Shown here: one piece after another, positions 35,589 through 43,616 of the stretch
Layout of the letters: every line of letters starts with the position of its first letter
Position numbering within the stretch: the first letter of the stretch is position 1
Assembly: GCF_006716865.1 (NCBI RefSeq)
Contig: NZ_VFPT01000001.1
Span: forward strand, 2,723,001-2,787,000
Origin: Roseinatronobacter monicus
GTDB taxonomy: Bacteria > Pseudomonadota > Alphaproteobacteria > Rhodobacterales > Rhodobacteraceae
Length of the DNA stretch: 64,000 nt
Direction of reading: 5' to 3'
The notes under the pieces: model-generated
The model's database searches: none
Told to the model about the DNA's origin: nothing
What the model saw: only the letters and a program-made list of their open reading frames with translations
Program-made: the position numbers and the translations under genes

Positions 35589-36473
35589 TTATCCTTCCCA
35601 TTCAAAGCGGGCTTGCAGCCCTTGGTGACCCTCGGGGGCCACAGTGCAAAGCCGCAACGCGGTTGGCCCATCGGCCTCGGCCTGAAGATGCAGATGTCCG
35701 TCAAACATCGGATGCACGCCGCGAAAGCTGAAGCGCGTGGGCGTGGCGCCCGTGTGGCGCATGGCCGCTTCCATCAGCAGCGTCGCCTGCATCGGGCCAT
35801 GCACGACCAGACCGGGGTAGCGTTCGGCGCCGGTGGCATAGTCGCGGTCATAATGGATACGGTGCGCGTTATAGGTCGCGGCAGAATAGCGAAACAGCCG
35901 CACCGGGCCGACCTCAACAGCTTCCGAGAAAACCGGCGATTCGGGGGCCGCGATGGCGCGGGGCGCACGGAATTGATCGGGGATCGGCAGATAAACGATG
36001 TCTTGTTCTTCGCGGATCTGCGCGCCCCCTTCCCCGCGCAAATCATGGCCCACGCGCACGAAGGCCATGTCGCCGGTGTGGCCGGTCTTGAAATCGACGC
36101 TCAGGATTTCCGAGCGCTTGGTGATCGCCTCACCCACTGCGAAACGGCCCTTGAAGGACAGCTTGCCCCCCGCCCACATGCGCCGGCCAAACGGCAAGGG
36201 CGGCAGGAAGCCACCCAGTTTGGGGTGACCGTCAGTTGCAATTTCCGAGATTGGCACAAATTCGGGGAATGCCACCCAGTGCCACAGAACCGGCAGGGGT
36301 GCGCCTGTGTGTATGGGCGGTTGGGGGGCGGCTGGATGCCCCAGCGCCCCCATGACCATGCCTGCAAATTCCGGGCTGACAGCCCCTGTGCGGCTGTCCA
36401 CCCGCCCGACCCAGTCTTGTGCCTGCTCTGGTGTGGCCGCTTCGCCCTGCATCGGGCCTTGCGATTTACTCAT
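35589..36473 (-). CDS. meh: Mesaconyl-C4-CoA hydratase (MaoC/FAS1-like dehydratase family)
   Basis: The protein has 294 residues with a double hot-dog fold: an N-terminal FAS1-dehydratase-like half with GGFLPPLPFGRRMWAGG, and a C-terminal MaoC half with RYSAATYNAHRIHYDRDYA and GLVVHGPMQA. This matches 3-methylfumaryl-CoA (mesaconyl-C4-CoA) hydratase, which yields (S)-citramalyl-CoA for cleavage by Mcl to acetyl-CoA and pyruvate. Its ATG overlaps the mtkB stop (ATGA). It sits just upstream of mct. Confidence 0.8.
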   Translation of the reverse strand: MSKSQGPMQGEAATPEQAQDWVGRVDSRTGAVSPEFAGMVMGALGHPAAPQPPIHTGAPLPVLWHWVAFPEFVPISEIATDGHPKLGGFLPPLPFGRRMWAGGKLSFKGRFAVGEAITKRSEILSVDFKTGHTGDMAFVRVGHDLRGEGGAQIREEQDIVYLPIPDQFRAPRAIAAPESPVFSEAVEVGPVRLFRYSAATYNAHRIHYDRDYATGAERYPGLVVHGPMQATLLMEAAMRHTGATPTRFSFRGVHPMFDGHLHLQAEADGPTALRLCTVAPEGHQGLQARFEWEG

Positions 36474-37366
36474 GCGGCCTGCCTCACGCCCAAGACGCGC
36501 GCGATGGTTTCGCCCATGGCCGAGGGCGTCGGCGCGACCGTGATCCCGGCAGCGGACAGGATTTCCACCTTTTCCTGCGCACTTTCGCCAAAGGCCGAGA
36601 TGATCGCGCCCGCATGGCCCATCTTGCGGCCCTTGGGTGCGGACAGACCGGCGATATAGGCGACAACCGGCTTCGACATATGATCGCGCGCATAGGCAGC
36701 GGCCTCGGCCTCTTGCGGGCCACCGATTTCGCCAATCATCATCACGGCGTCGGTGTCCGGGTCATTTTCAAACAGTTCCAGAATATCGCGGAAGCTAGAG
36801 CCGTTGATCGGATCGCCGCCAATGCCGACCGAGGTGGACACGCCGATCCCCAGCGCCTTCATCTGGCTGGCTGCTTCATAGCCCAGCGTGCCCGACCGCC
36901 CCACAATGCCCACACGGCCCGGCAGGTAAATCGCGGGCGGCATGATCCCCATGAAGCCCTTGCCGGGGCTGATGATGCCTGCGCAATTGGGGCCAATGAA
37001 GCGCATTTTGCGCGCGGCAGGGAAGCGGCGCAAAAAGCGTTTGACCCGCATCATATCTTGCGACGGAATGCCATCTGTCACGCAAACTGCGAATTTCAGC
37101 CCTGCTTCGGCGGCTTCCATAATCGCATCTGCTGCGCCGGGGGGCGGGACGAAAACCAGCGACGCTTCTGCGCCCACGGCCTCGACTGCTTCTTTAACCG
37201 TGTTGAAGATCGGGCGGCCCAGCGCGGTTTCACCACCCCGCCCCGGCGTCACACCGCCGACAACATTTGTGCCGTGCTTGATCATGTCTTCGGCATGAAA
37301 TTTGCCAATGCGTCCGGACATGCCCTGCACGATAACGCGGGTGTTCTCATCAATCAGAATCGTCAT
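36470..37366 (-). CDS. mtkB: Malate-CoA ligase / succinate-CoA ligase alpha subunit
   Basis: The protein has 298 residues from the ATG behind AAGGAGCAATCACC. The CoA-binding Rossmann domain ([26 protein letters not shown]) is followed by the ligase domain with phospho-histidine region GHAGAII (His near 250) and GPNCAGI. The alpha subunit carries CoA and the phosphohistidine. The operon with malyl-CoA lyase and serine-glyoxylate aminotransferase favours malate thiokinase over succinyl-CoA synthetase; sequence alone cannot fully separate them. It lies 13 bases after mtkA. Confidence 0.8.
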   Translation of the reverse strand: MTILIDENTRVIVQGMSGRIGKFHAEDMIKHGTNVVGGVTPGRGGETALGRPIFNTVKEAVEAVGAEASLVFVPPPGAADAIMEAAEAGLKFAVCVTDGIPSQDMMRVKRFLRRFPAARKMRFIGPNCAGIISPGKGFMGIMPPAIYLPGRVGIVGRSGTLGYEAASQMKALGIGVSTSVGIGGDPINGSSFRDILELFENDPDTDAVMMIGEIGGPQEAEAAAYARDHMSKPVVAYIAGLSAPKGRKMGHAGAIISAFGESAQEKVEILSAAGITVAPTPSAMGETIARVLGVRQAA

Positions 37367-37379
37367 GGTGATTGCTCCT

Positions 37380-38549
37380 TCAGGCGGCCATGCGGGGGCG
37401 TGCGGCGACCGCTGTGGCGGCAGCTTCGGCAAGGGTATCGGCGGAAAGCAGTGGCAGGCCGGATTGGGTGATGATGCGCCGCCCCTCCTCGACATTCGTG
37501 CCAGCCAGACGCACCACCACGGGCAGCGACAGGTTCAATTCGCGGTAAGCCTGCACCACGCCAGCCGCGACCCAGTCGCAGCGGTTGATCCCTGCGAAGA
37601 TGTTGACAAGGATCACCGACACATTCGGGTCTGACAGAACGGTGCGAAAGGCTGCGACCACGCGTTCGGCACTCGCCCCGCCCCCGATATCAAGGAAGTT
37701 GGCAGGCTGGCCGCCCGCAAGCTGGATCATATCCATCGTGGCCATCGCCAGCCCCGCGCCGTTGATAATGCAGCCAATGTCGCCCTCAAGGCCCACATAA
37801 CTCAGGCCATGCTCCGCAGCGGCATCCTCGCGCGGGTCTTCTTGCCCCGGATCGCGCAAAGCTGCGACTTCGGGGCGGCGGAACAGCGCGTTGGTGTCGA
37901 AACTCATCTTGGCATCGAGCGCCACCAGATCGCCGCTGCCGGTGATGACCAGCGGGTTGATTTCGACCATCGTTGCGTCCTGATCGCGGAAAGCGCGGTA
38001 GCAGGCGCGCAGGATTGTGGCGAATTGCGCGACCTGCGCGCCCGCCATGCCCAGCCTGAACGCCAGTTCGCGCGACTGAAAGGGCGCAAGGCCGACGGCG
38101 GGGTCGATGACCATGCGGATCAGCGCGTCGGGCTGTTCTTCGGCCAGATCCTCAATCTCCATGCCCCCTTCGCGCGAGGCGACGATCATGATGCGTTCAG
38201 ATTTGCGGTCCAGCACAAGGCCCAGATACAATTCCTTGCCAATATCCGTGGCCTGTTCGACCAGCAGTCGGTGGACGGGTTTGCCATTGGCGTCGGTCTG
38301 CTTGGTCACCAGATTGCGACCCAGCAGCGAGGACGCAAAGGCGCTGACTTCGGCCTCGGACTGGCACAGTTTGACGCCGCCCGCAGCCCCGCGCCCACCT
38401 GCATGGACCTGCGCCTTGACGACGACCGGAAAGCCCAGTTTGCGGGCCTCGTGCATGGCCTGTTCGGGGGCAAAGGCAATGCCGCCATCCGGCACCGGCA
38501 TGCCAAAGCGCTTCAACAAATCCTTGGCCTGATGTTCATGAATATCCAT
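37380..38549 (-). CDS. mtkA: Malate-CoA ligase / succinate-CoA ligase beta subunit
   Basis: The protein has 389 residues beginning [16 protein letters not shown]. It has an ATP-grasp domain ([30 protein letters not shown]) and a C-terminal ligase domain ([23 protein letters not shown]). It uses ATP to activate malate, or succinate, for the partner alpha subunit. It follows mcl by 13 bases with an AGGGGGAACCG ribosome site. Given its neighbours, the likely product is (S)-malyl-CoA, cleaved by Mcl to glyoxylate and acetyl-CoA or formed in the reverse direction. Confidence 0.8.
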   Translation of the reverse strand: MDIHEHQAKDLLKRFGMPVPDGGIAFAPEQAMHEARKLGFPVVVKAQVHAGGRGAAGGVKLCQSEAEVSAFASSLLGRNLVTKQTDANGKPVHRLLVEQATDIGKELYLGLVLDRKSERIMIVASREGGMEIEDLAEEQPDALIRMVIDPAVGLAPFQSRELAFRLGMAGAQVAQFATILRACYRAFRDQDATMVEINPLVITGSGDLVALDAKMSFDTNALFRRPEVAALRDPGQEDPREDAAAEHGLSYVGLEGDIGCIINGAGLAMATMDMIQLAGGQPANFLDIGGGASAERVVAAFRTVLSDPNVSVILVNIFAGINRCDWVAAGVVQAYRELNLSLPVVVRLAGTNVEEGRRIITQSGLPLLSADTLAEAAATAVAARPRMAA

Positions 38550-38562
38550 CGGTTCCCCCTCT

Positions 38563-39537
38563 CTATTCGGCCGCTTGGGCAGACGTGCCGCGTGCATTGA
38601 TCGCCTCGGCCAGTGACAGCACATTCATCGCCATCTTCTCGGATGCCGCGTCGATCATCTTTCCATCCAATGCGGCGGCACCCTTGCCTTGGGCTTCGGC
38701 CTTGCGCAGTTCTTCGATGATGCGGCGCGCGCGCGTGACTTCGGCCTCTGGCGGGCTGAAGACGGTGTTCGCCATTTCGATCTGGCTGGGATGGATCGCC
38801 CATTTCCCTTCAAACCCAAGGGCTGCGGCGCGTTCAGCGGCCAGAATGTAGCCGTCTGGGTCTGCGAAATCGCCAAACGGGCCATCGAGTGCGCGCAGGC
38901 CGTAAGCACGACACGCTATAATCATGCGCGACAGCGACGCATGCCACTGGTCGCCCGGATAGGCGGGGTTCAACCCGCCGATATTGACGGTGCGGGCGCG
39001 CATGGATGCGGCATAGTCGGCCACCCCGAAATGCAACGCCTCCAGCCGCGAGTCAGATGTGGCGGCATAGCGGGCAATTTCCTCGACATTGGCCATGCCA
39101 AGGGCTGTTTCGATCAACGCCTCGATCCCCACACGGCGGGTCAGCCCGCAGGCCTGCTCGATCTGGTTGACCAATGCTTCGACCATATACAGATCAGCCA
39201 CCACGCCCAGTTTCGGCACAAGTAGCATATGCACGCGGTCGCCCGCCTGCTCCATGATGTCGACCACATCGCGGTACATATATTGCGTGTCCAGCCCGTT
39301 GATCCGCACGCTGACAGTCTTGCCGCGCGCTTCCCAGTCGATGCGGTTAAGCGCCTCGATCGCGTTCTTGCGGGCCTGCGCCTTTTCAGGGGGGGCGACG
39401 GCATCTTCCAGATCCAGAAACACCACATCGGCAGCACTTTCGGCGGCCTTGTCGATCATGGTGACGTTTGATGCAGGCACCGCAAGCGTCGAGCGTTGCA
39501 GTCGCTGCATGCGCAGCGGGTACAGAGAGTGGCTCAT
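38563..39537 (-). CDS. mcl: L-malyl-CoA / beta-methylmalyl-CoA lyase
   Basis: The protein has 324 residues of the CitE-like aldol lyase family: N-terminal [20 protein letters not shown], metal/CoA region [26 protein letters not shown], and [13 protein letters not shown]. The group reversibly cleaves malyl-CoA or beta-methylmalyl-CoA to glyoxylate plus acetyl- or propionyl-CoA, and some members also cleave citramalyl-CoA. It lies 12 bases after sgaA in the operon. The meh/mct neighbours point to a glyoxylate plus propionyl-CoA assimilation route. Confidence 0.88.
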   Translation of the reverse strand: MSHSLYPLRMQRLQRSTLAVPASNVTMIDKAAESAADVVFLDLEDAVAPPEKAQARKNAIEALNRIDWEARGKTVSVRINGLDTQYMYRDVVDIMEQAGDRVHMLLVPKLGVVADLYMVEALVNQIEQACGLTRRVGIEALIETALGMANVEEIARYAATSDSRLEALHFGVADYAASMRARTVNIGGLNPAYPGDQWHASLSRMIIACRAYGLRALDGPFGDFADPDGYILAAERAAALGFEGKWAIHPSQIEMANTVFSPPEAEVTRARRIIEELRKAEAQGKGAAALDGKMIDAASEKMAMNVLSLAEAINARGTSAQAAE

Positions 39538-39549
39538 TTCGGGGAATCC

Positions 39550-40749
39550 TTATTCGGCGGCTATGGAAAAAGCGGGCGCGTGGCTTGTGCCCGCGTAGAT
39601 ATTTTGCGCGGCGGTGATGCCTGCGCCCAGCGTGACAGGCGCGCCTGCGGCTTTCAGCGCCAGTTCAGCAATACCAAGGGCAGTCAGGCACATGCCTTCA
39701 TTCAGGTCGCCCAAGTGGCCGATGCGGAACGCGCGGCCCGCAAGCGGTCCAAGCCCGCCGCCGAAATGCGTGTTGTAGCGGTCGCGGGCAATCGCAATCA
39801 CTTCTCGCGCGTCAATGCCGTGAGGGGTGCGGATCGCTGTCACAGTGTCCGAGGCGAAACTGCGATGCTCGGCCACGGTCGCCAGCCCAAGGGCTGCGAC
39901 ACCTGCGCGCACCCCTTCGGCAAGGCGGTGATGGCGGGCAAAGACATGTTCCAACCCTTCGGTGTGCAACCGCGCCAGCGAGGCGCGCAGCCCGTGCAGA
40001 AGTTGCGCAGGCGGGGTAAAGCAGAACGAGCCGCCCTCATGCGCGGCCAGCATAGCGCGCAGGTCCAGAAAGCTGCGCGACAGGTGGCTGTTGTCTATCG
40101 CAGCCAAAGCGCGGGGGCTGGCGGCCAGTATGCCTAGACCTGCCGGACACATCAGCCCTTTCTGGCTGCCCGCCACGGCCATATCAACACCCCAAAGGTC
40201 CATCTCGAACGGGATCGATCCGATGGACGACACCCCGTCCACGAACAAAAGCGCATCATGAAAACAAGCATCCAGCGCATGGCGCACAGCGCCCACATCC
40301 GAAGTAACTCCGGTCGCCGTTTCATTATGGGTGACGAACACTGCCTTGATTTCACCGTGCCTGTCCGCCCCCAGACGGCGCTCGACCTCGCGCACCGGAC
40401 AGGGCGCGCCCCATGCAACATCAATGATCTCGACCTGTAGGCCCAATGCAGTGGCCATATCGGCCCAGAGCGCCGAAAACTGCCCGTGGCGCGCCATCAG
40501 CACCTTGTCGCCGGGGTTCAGCGTGTTGGTGATCGCCGCCTCCCACGCGGCGGTGCCAGAGCCGGGCAGAAGCGCGATGCGCCCCGCTTGCGTGCCGAAA
40601 ACAGGCTTCAACCCGTCCAGCACCGGCTGCAACAATGCGGCAAATTCTGGCGCACGGTGGTCTTGCATCGGCACGATCATGGCGCGCTGAACATCAGCGG
40701 GCACATTGGTCGGGCCGGGAATGAAAAGATGGGCAGTGCCGGTCAACAT
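39550..40749 (-). CDS. sgaA: Serine-glyoxylate aminotransferase
   Basis: The protein has 399 residues, a class V PLP aminotransferase: FIPGPTNVPADVQRAM at the N terminus, LLPGSGTAAWEAAI, HNETATGV, VDGVSSIG, and the PLP lysine in AGSQKGLMCPAGLG (about residue 200). It converts glyoxylate and serine to glycine and hydroxypyruvate. It is the first gene of the minus-strand operon sgaA-mcl-mtkA-mtkB-meh-mct, downstream of the divergent regulator and its palindrome. Confidence 0.9.
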   Translation of the reverse strand: MLTGTAHLFIPGPTNVPADVQRAMIVPMQDHRAPEFAALLQPVLDGLKPVFGTQAGRIALLPGSGTAAWEAAITNTLNPGDKVLMARHGQFSALWADMATALGLQVEIIDVAWGAPCPVREVERRLGADRHGEIKAVFVTHNETATGVTSDVGAVRHALDACFHDALLFVDGVSSIGSIPFEMDLWGVDMAVAGSQKGLMCPAGLGILAASPRALAAIDNSHLSRSFLDLRAMLAAHEGGSFCFTPPAQLLHGLRASLARLHTEGLEHVFARHHRLAEGVRAGVAALGLATVAEHRSFASDTVTAIRTPHGIDAREVIAIARDRYNTHFGGGLGPLAGRAFRIGHLGDLNEGMCLTALGIAELALKAAGAPVTLGAGITAAQNIYAGTSHAPAFSIAAE

Positions 40750-40820
40750 AACGAATCCTCCCTCGTTAAACTGACCATGACAGACGCTAACACGATGCTG
40801 CGAATGAAAGCGGGTTCTGC

Positions 40821-40840
40821 TGTAAACGCGAGAGTTTACA
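40821..40840. promoter_or_regulatory. Candidate ScfR-type operator palindrome
   Basis: TGTAAAC-GCGAGA-GTTTACA is a perfect 7-bp inverted repeat in the 150-base gap between sgaA and the divergent regulator. A second, AT-rich palindrome (TGTTAA/TTTAACA) follows at about 40861-40873. Position and symmetry suit a dimeric XRE-type regulator controlling both directions. Confidence 0.65.
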
Positions 40841-40901
40841 CATATACATTTTTGTAATATTGTTAATTTAACATTTGCGGGTGCTGACTGGGGAGGGCAG
40901 A

Positions 40902-42308
40902 ATGCGCAAGACCTTTATCGGACCTCATCTGCGCCGTTTGCGACAGGACGCCGAAGAAACACAGGCGCAAATGGCCCGACGACTGGGAATCAGCGCCGCC
41001 TATGTGAACCTGCTGGAAAACAATCAGCGCTCGGTTTCGGTCGCAATCCTGTTGCGCCTGTTCGAGCATTACGGCGTGGACTGGCACGACATTGCCGAAG
41101 ATGGCGCGGGTGCGCGGCTGGCAGATATGCGCGGTGCGCTGCAAGACCCGCTATTTGACGGCACACGCCCTGATCTGCATGAATTGCGCGGCGCACAGAC
41201 GCATGGGCCCACCGTGATCGAGGCGTTCTTGCGGTTGCACCGCGCCTATATGACCACATCTGACCAATTGCTGGCCCTTGCCGCCCAACCCGGAGAGCTG
41301 GAACCGATTTTCAGCGCCTCGCCCGAAGGGGCGGTGCACCATTTTTTCCGCCGCCAGCGCAACCATTTCCCCGTTCTGGAACAGGCCGCCGCTGATATCT
41401 GGGCCGAGGGGCCGCCCGCGACAGATGACCTGTATCCCGCCCTCAAGGCGCGGCTGCACGCGCGCCATGGCATTTCGGTCAGGCTGGTGCAGGTCAACGA
41501 CCTGCCCCGCACCCTGCGCCAATATGACCAGACACGCGCCGAGGTGCTGTTGTCCGAAGCGCTCGACCATCCCAACCGCGTCTTTCAACTGGTGCATGTT
41601 CTGGGCCTGATCGAATGCCGCGACCAGATCGAGGGGTTGCTGAACACCTCTGGCATTGACGACAAGCAGGGGCGTGCGCGCTGTCTGGTTGAACTGGCCA
41701 ATTACTTCGCCGCTGCCGTGCTGATGCCCTATGACGCCTTTCTGCGCGAGGCGCGCGCCTCGAAATATGATTTCGACCATCTGGCCACGCGCTTTGGTGT
41801 CAGCTTCGAGCAGGCTTGCCACCGCGCCACCACCATGCAGCGCGAGGGAGCGCAGGGTGTGCCCTTCTTCTTTCTGCGCGTCGATAAGGCAGGCAATGTC
41901 ACCAAGCGGTTCAACGCAACCGATTTTCATCTGGCCGAATATGGCGGGGCGTGCCCCAAGCTGGATGTGCATATGACCTTTCGCTTGCCGGGGCGGATTG
42001 TCCCGCAACTGGTGGAGATGCCTGATGCGTCGCAATATTTCGTGTTCGCGCGCACGGTGGACCGCCCGACATTCGAGCGCCACGGACAAGATAACCGGCT
42101 GGCTGTTGCCATGGGCTGCACCATCCAGCACGCGCCCGAAATCGGCTATGCGGATGGCATTGCACTGCAAGGGGCCGCCGCGACCCCGATCGGAATCAAT
42201 TGCCGGATCTGCCCGCGTGCAAGCTGCGATCAGCGCGCACATCAGGCCAGCGTGCTGAAAACCCCTGTCGATGAAAGCCGCCGGGGTGCCACGCGCTATG
42301 ACGCATAA
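40902..42308 (+). CDS. ScfR/RamB-type short-chain acyl-CoA regulator (XRE + ImmA/IrrE-like domain)
   Basis: The protein has 468 residues from the ATG behind GGGAGGGCAG. The N-terminal HTH_3 domain covers residues ~7-62 (RRLRQDAEETQAQMARRLG, AAYVNLLENNQRSVS). A middle domain and an IrrE/DUF955-like segment follow (LVELANYFAAAVLMPYDAFL). The C-terminal ScfR domain has cysteines in GINCRICPRASCDQRA and AMGCTIQHA. This family controls propionate, acetate and glyoxylate-shunt genes, often sensing acyl-CoA. It is divergent from the glyoxylate/mesaconyl-CoA operon, the probable target. Confidence 0.85.
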   Translation: MRKTFIGPHLRRLRQDAEETQAQMARRLGISAAYVNLLENNQRSVSVAILLRLFEHYGVDWHDIAEDGAGARLADMRGALQDPLFDGTRPDLHELRGAQTHGPTVIEAFLRLHRAYMTTSDQLLALAAQPGELEPIFSASPEGAVHHFFRRQRNHFPVLEQAAADIWAEGPPATDDLYPALKARLHARHGISVRLVQVNDLPRTLRQYDQTRAEVLLSEALDHPNRVFQLVHVLGLIECRDQIEGLLNTSGIDDKQGRARCLVELANYFAAAVLMPYDAFLREARASKYDFDHLATRFGVSFEQACHRATTMQREGAQGVPFFFLRVDKAGNVTKRFNATDFHLAEYGGACPKLDVHMTFRLPGRIVPQLVEMPDASQYFVFARTVDRPTFERHGQDNRLAVAMGCTIQHAPEIGYADGIALQGAAATPIGINCRICPRASCDQRAHQASVLKTPVDESRRGATRYDA

Positions 42309-42422
42309 GCACGGCTTGGCCCCGCGATGTGCGCCTTAGCACAGCAGCTGTTGGCGCATAGCACATGCCCGACGCGGTGAAGCGCGCTATATCTGTAGTA
42401 ACCAAGCGCAAAGGATGCCGCC

Positions 42423-43331
42423 ATGACCACCGCTTATGCCCCGATTGCCGGGCTGCACCATGTCACCGCCATTTCCGGCCCTGCCCAAGAGAATCTGGAT
42501 TTCTACACCCGGATGATCAAGACACGGCTTGTAAAGCAGACGGTCAATTTCGACGCGCCAGAGATGTATCACCTCTATTATGGCGCGCAAAATGCCACGC
42601 CCGGCTCGGTGCTGACATTTTTCAACAGCGAGACGCGGGCGCGCGGACAGGCGGGCGTGGGGGCCACGCAAGCCTTTGCCTATGCGATTGCACCGGACGA
42701 TCTGGCGCAATGGCACGACACTCTTGGCGGCACGCGCACGTCGCGCTTTGGCGCAGAGGTGCTGTCGCTGACCGACCCGCACGGCCAAGCGTTTGAGATG
42801 GTAGCCGACCCGGATGCGGGCACATGGGGGGAATTTCATTCTGTCACCCTGTGGGTTGCAGACCCCGAGCCTACCGCGCGGATTCTGACAGAGGTGTTCG
42901 GCTACAGCTTAGCAGGCGAAGAACGCGGAACGGATGGCACGCGCACCCGCTACACCCTGCCCGGCGATGCGCCGGGGCGTGTGGTGGACCTGTGGCGCGC
43001 GGACGCGCCCGTCAAGGCACGTCCCGGTCCGGGCACGATCCATCATGTGGCCTTTCGCGCCCGCGACGCCGCGCATCAACAGGCGCTGCGAGAGGTGCTT
43101 CTGGCACGCGGCGAGACTGTCACCGAGGTAAAGGACCGCCAGTATTTCAAAGCAATCTATTTCCGCGAACCCGCTGGAATATTGTTTGAGATCGCCACAG
43201 ACGGACCGGGGTTTGACATTGATGAACCCATGGCCACACTTGGCCAAAGCCTGAAACTGCCCCCCCAGCACGAGGCGCGCCGCGCAGAGTTGGAATCGCG
43301 CTTGCCCCCGCTGGACCTGCACCACGCCTGA
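42423..43331 (+). CDS. VOC-family ring-cleaving dioxygenase-like protein
   Basis: The protein has 302 residues with two vicinal-oxygen-chelate modules. Metal-ligand candidates are GLHHVTAISG (His near residue 12), GTIHHVAFRA (His near 208) and a Glu in ILFEIATDGPGF (near 256). This arrangement matches the MhqO/LinE-like extradiol dioxygenase family, often linked to quinone or glyoxal detoxification. The start is an ATG behind AAGGA. The substrate is unknown. A hairpin follows the stop and it is the last gene before the accessory island. Confidence 0.8.
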   Translation: MTTAYAPIAGLHHVTAISGPAQENLDFYTRMIKTRLVKQTVNFDAPEMYHLYYGAQNATPGSVLTFFNSETRARGQAGVGATQAFAYAIAPDDLAQWHDTLGGTRTSRFGAEVLSLTDPHGQAFEMVADPDAGTWGEFHSVTLWVADPEPTARILTEVFGYSLAGEERGTDGTRTRYTLPGDAPGRVVDLWRADAPVKARPGPGTIHHVAFRARDAAHQQALREVLLARGETVTEVKDRQYFKAIYFREPAGILFEIATDGPGFDIDEPMATLGQSLKLPPQHEARRAELESRLPPLDLHHA

Positions 43332-43344
43332 CGCAACAAATAAC

Positions 43345-43372
43345 GCGACGCACCCAAAAAGGGGGGCGTCGC
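43345..43372. terminator. Hairpin at the island boundary
   Basis: GCGACGCACCC-AAAAA-GGGGGGCGTCGC forms a long, slightly imperfect stem 14 bases after the dioxygenase stop. There is no T run. The following 244 bases (43373-43616) hold no gene; short CAAGT-containing repeats there might belong to a transposon end. Confidence 0.5.
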
Positions 43373-43616
43373 CGCTATGTCAAAACATATCAACAGTGTC
43401 GAGCGTCACCAAGTTCTTCCATTCAAGAAATTGCAAGTCATTGATTTCAAGTACTTTCATATACCGTGCACGTCAAAGGTTTTTCCTTTTCCGTCAGCAA
43501 TTTCTTCCTTTCGAAAAAGTTGGGAGCCGTCGGACAAGCTGATGCAGAATTTGGCCGTCGTGACACAGCGTTCCTGATAGAAGAGATGAAATTAGCGCCC
43601 TGCTTGCGACGGGGCA

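Noticed and set aside
35391..36659. Plus-strand frame of 422 codons antisense to meh and mtkB
   Set aside because: No recognisable domain and it runs across two well-supported minus-strand enzyme genes.
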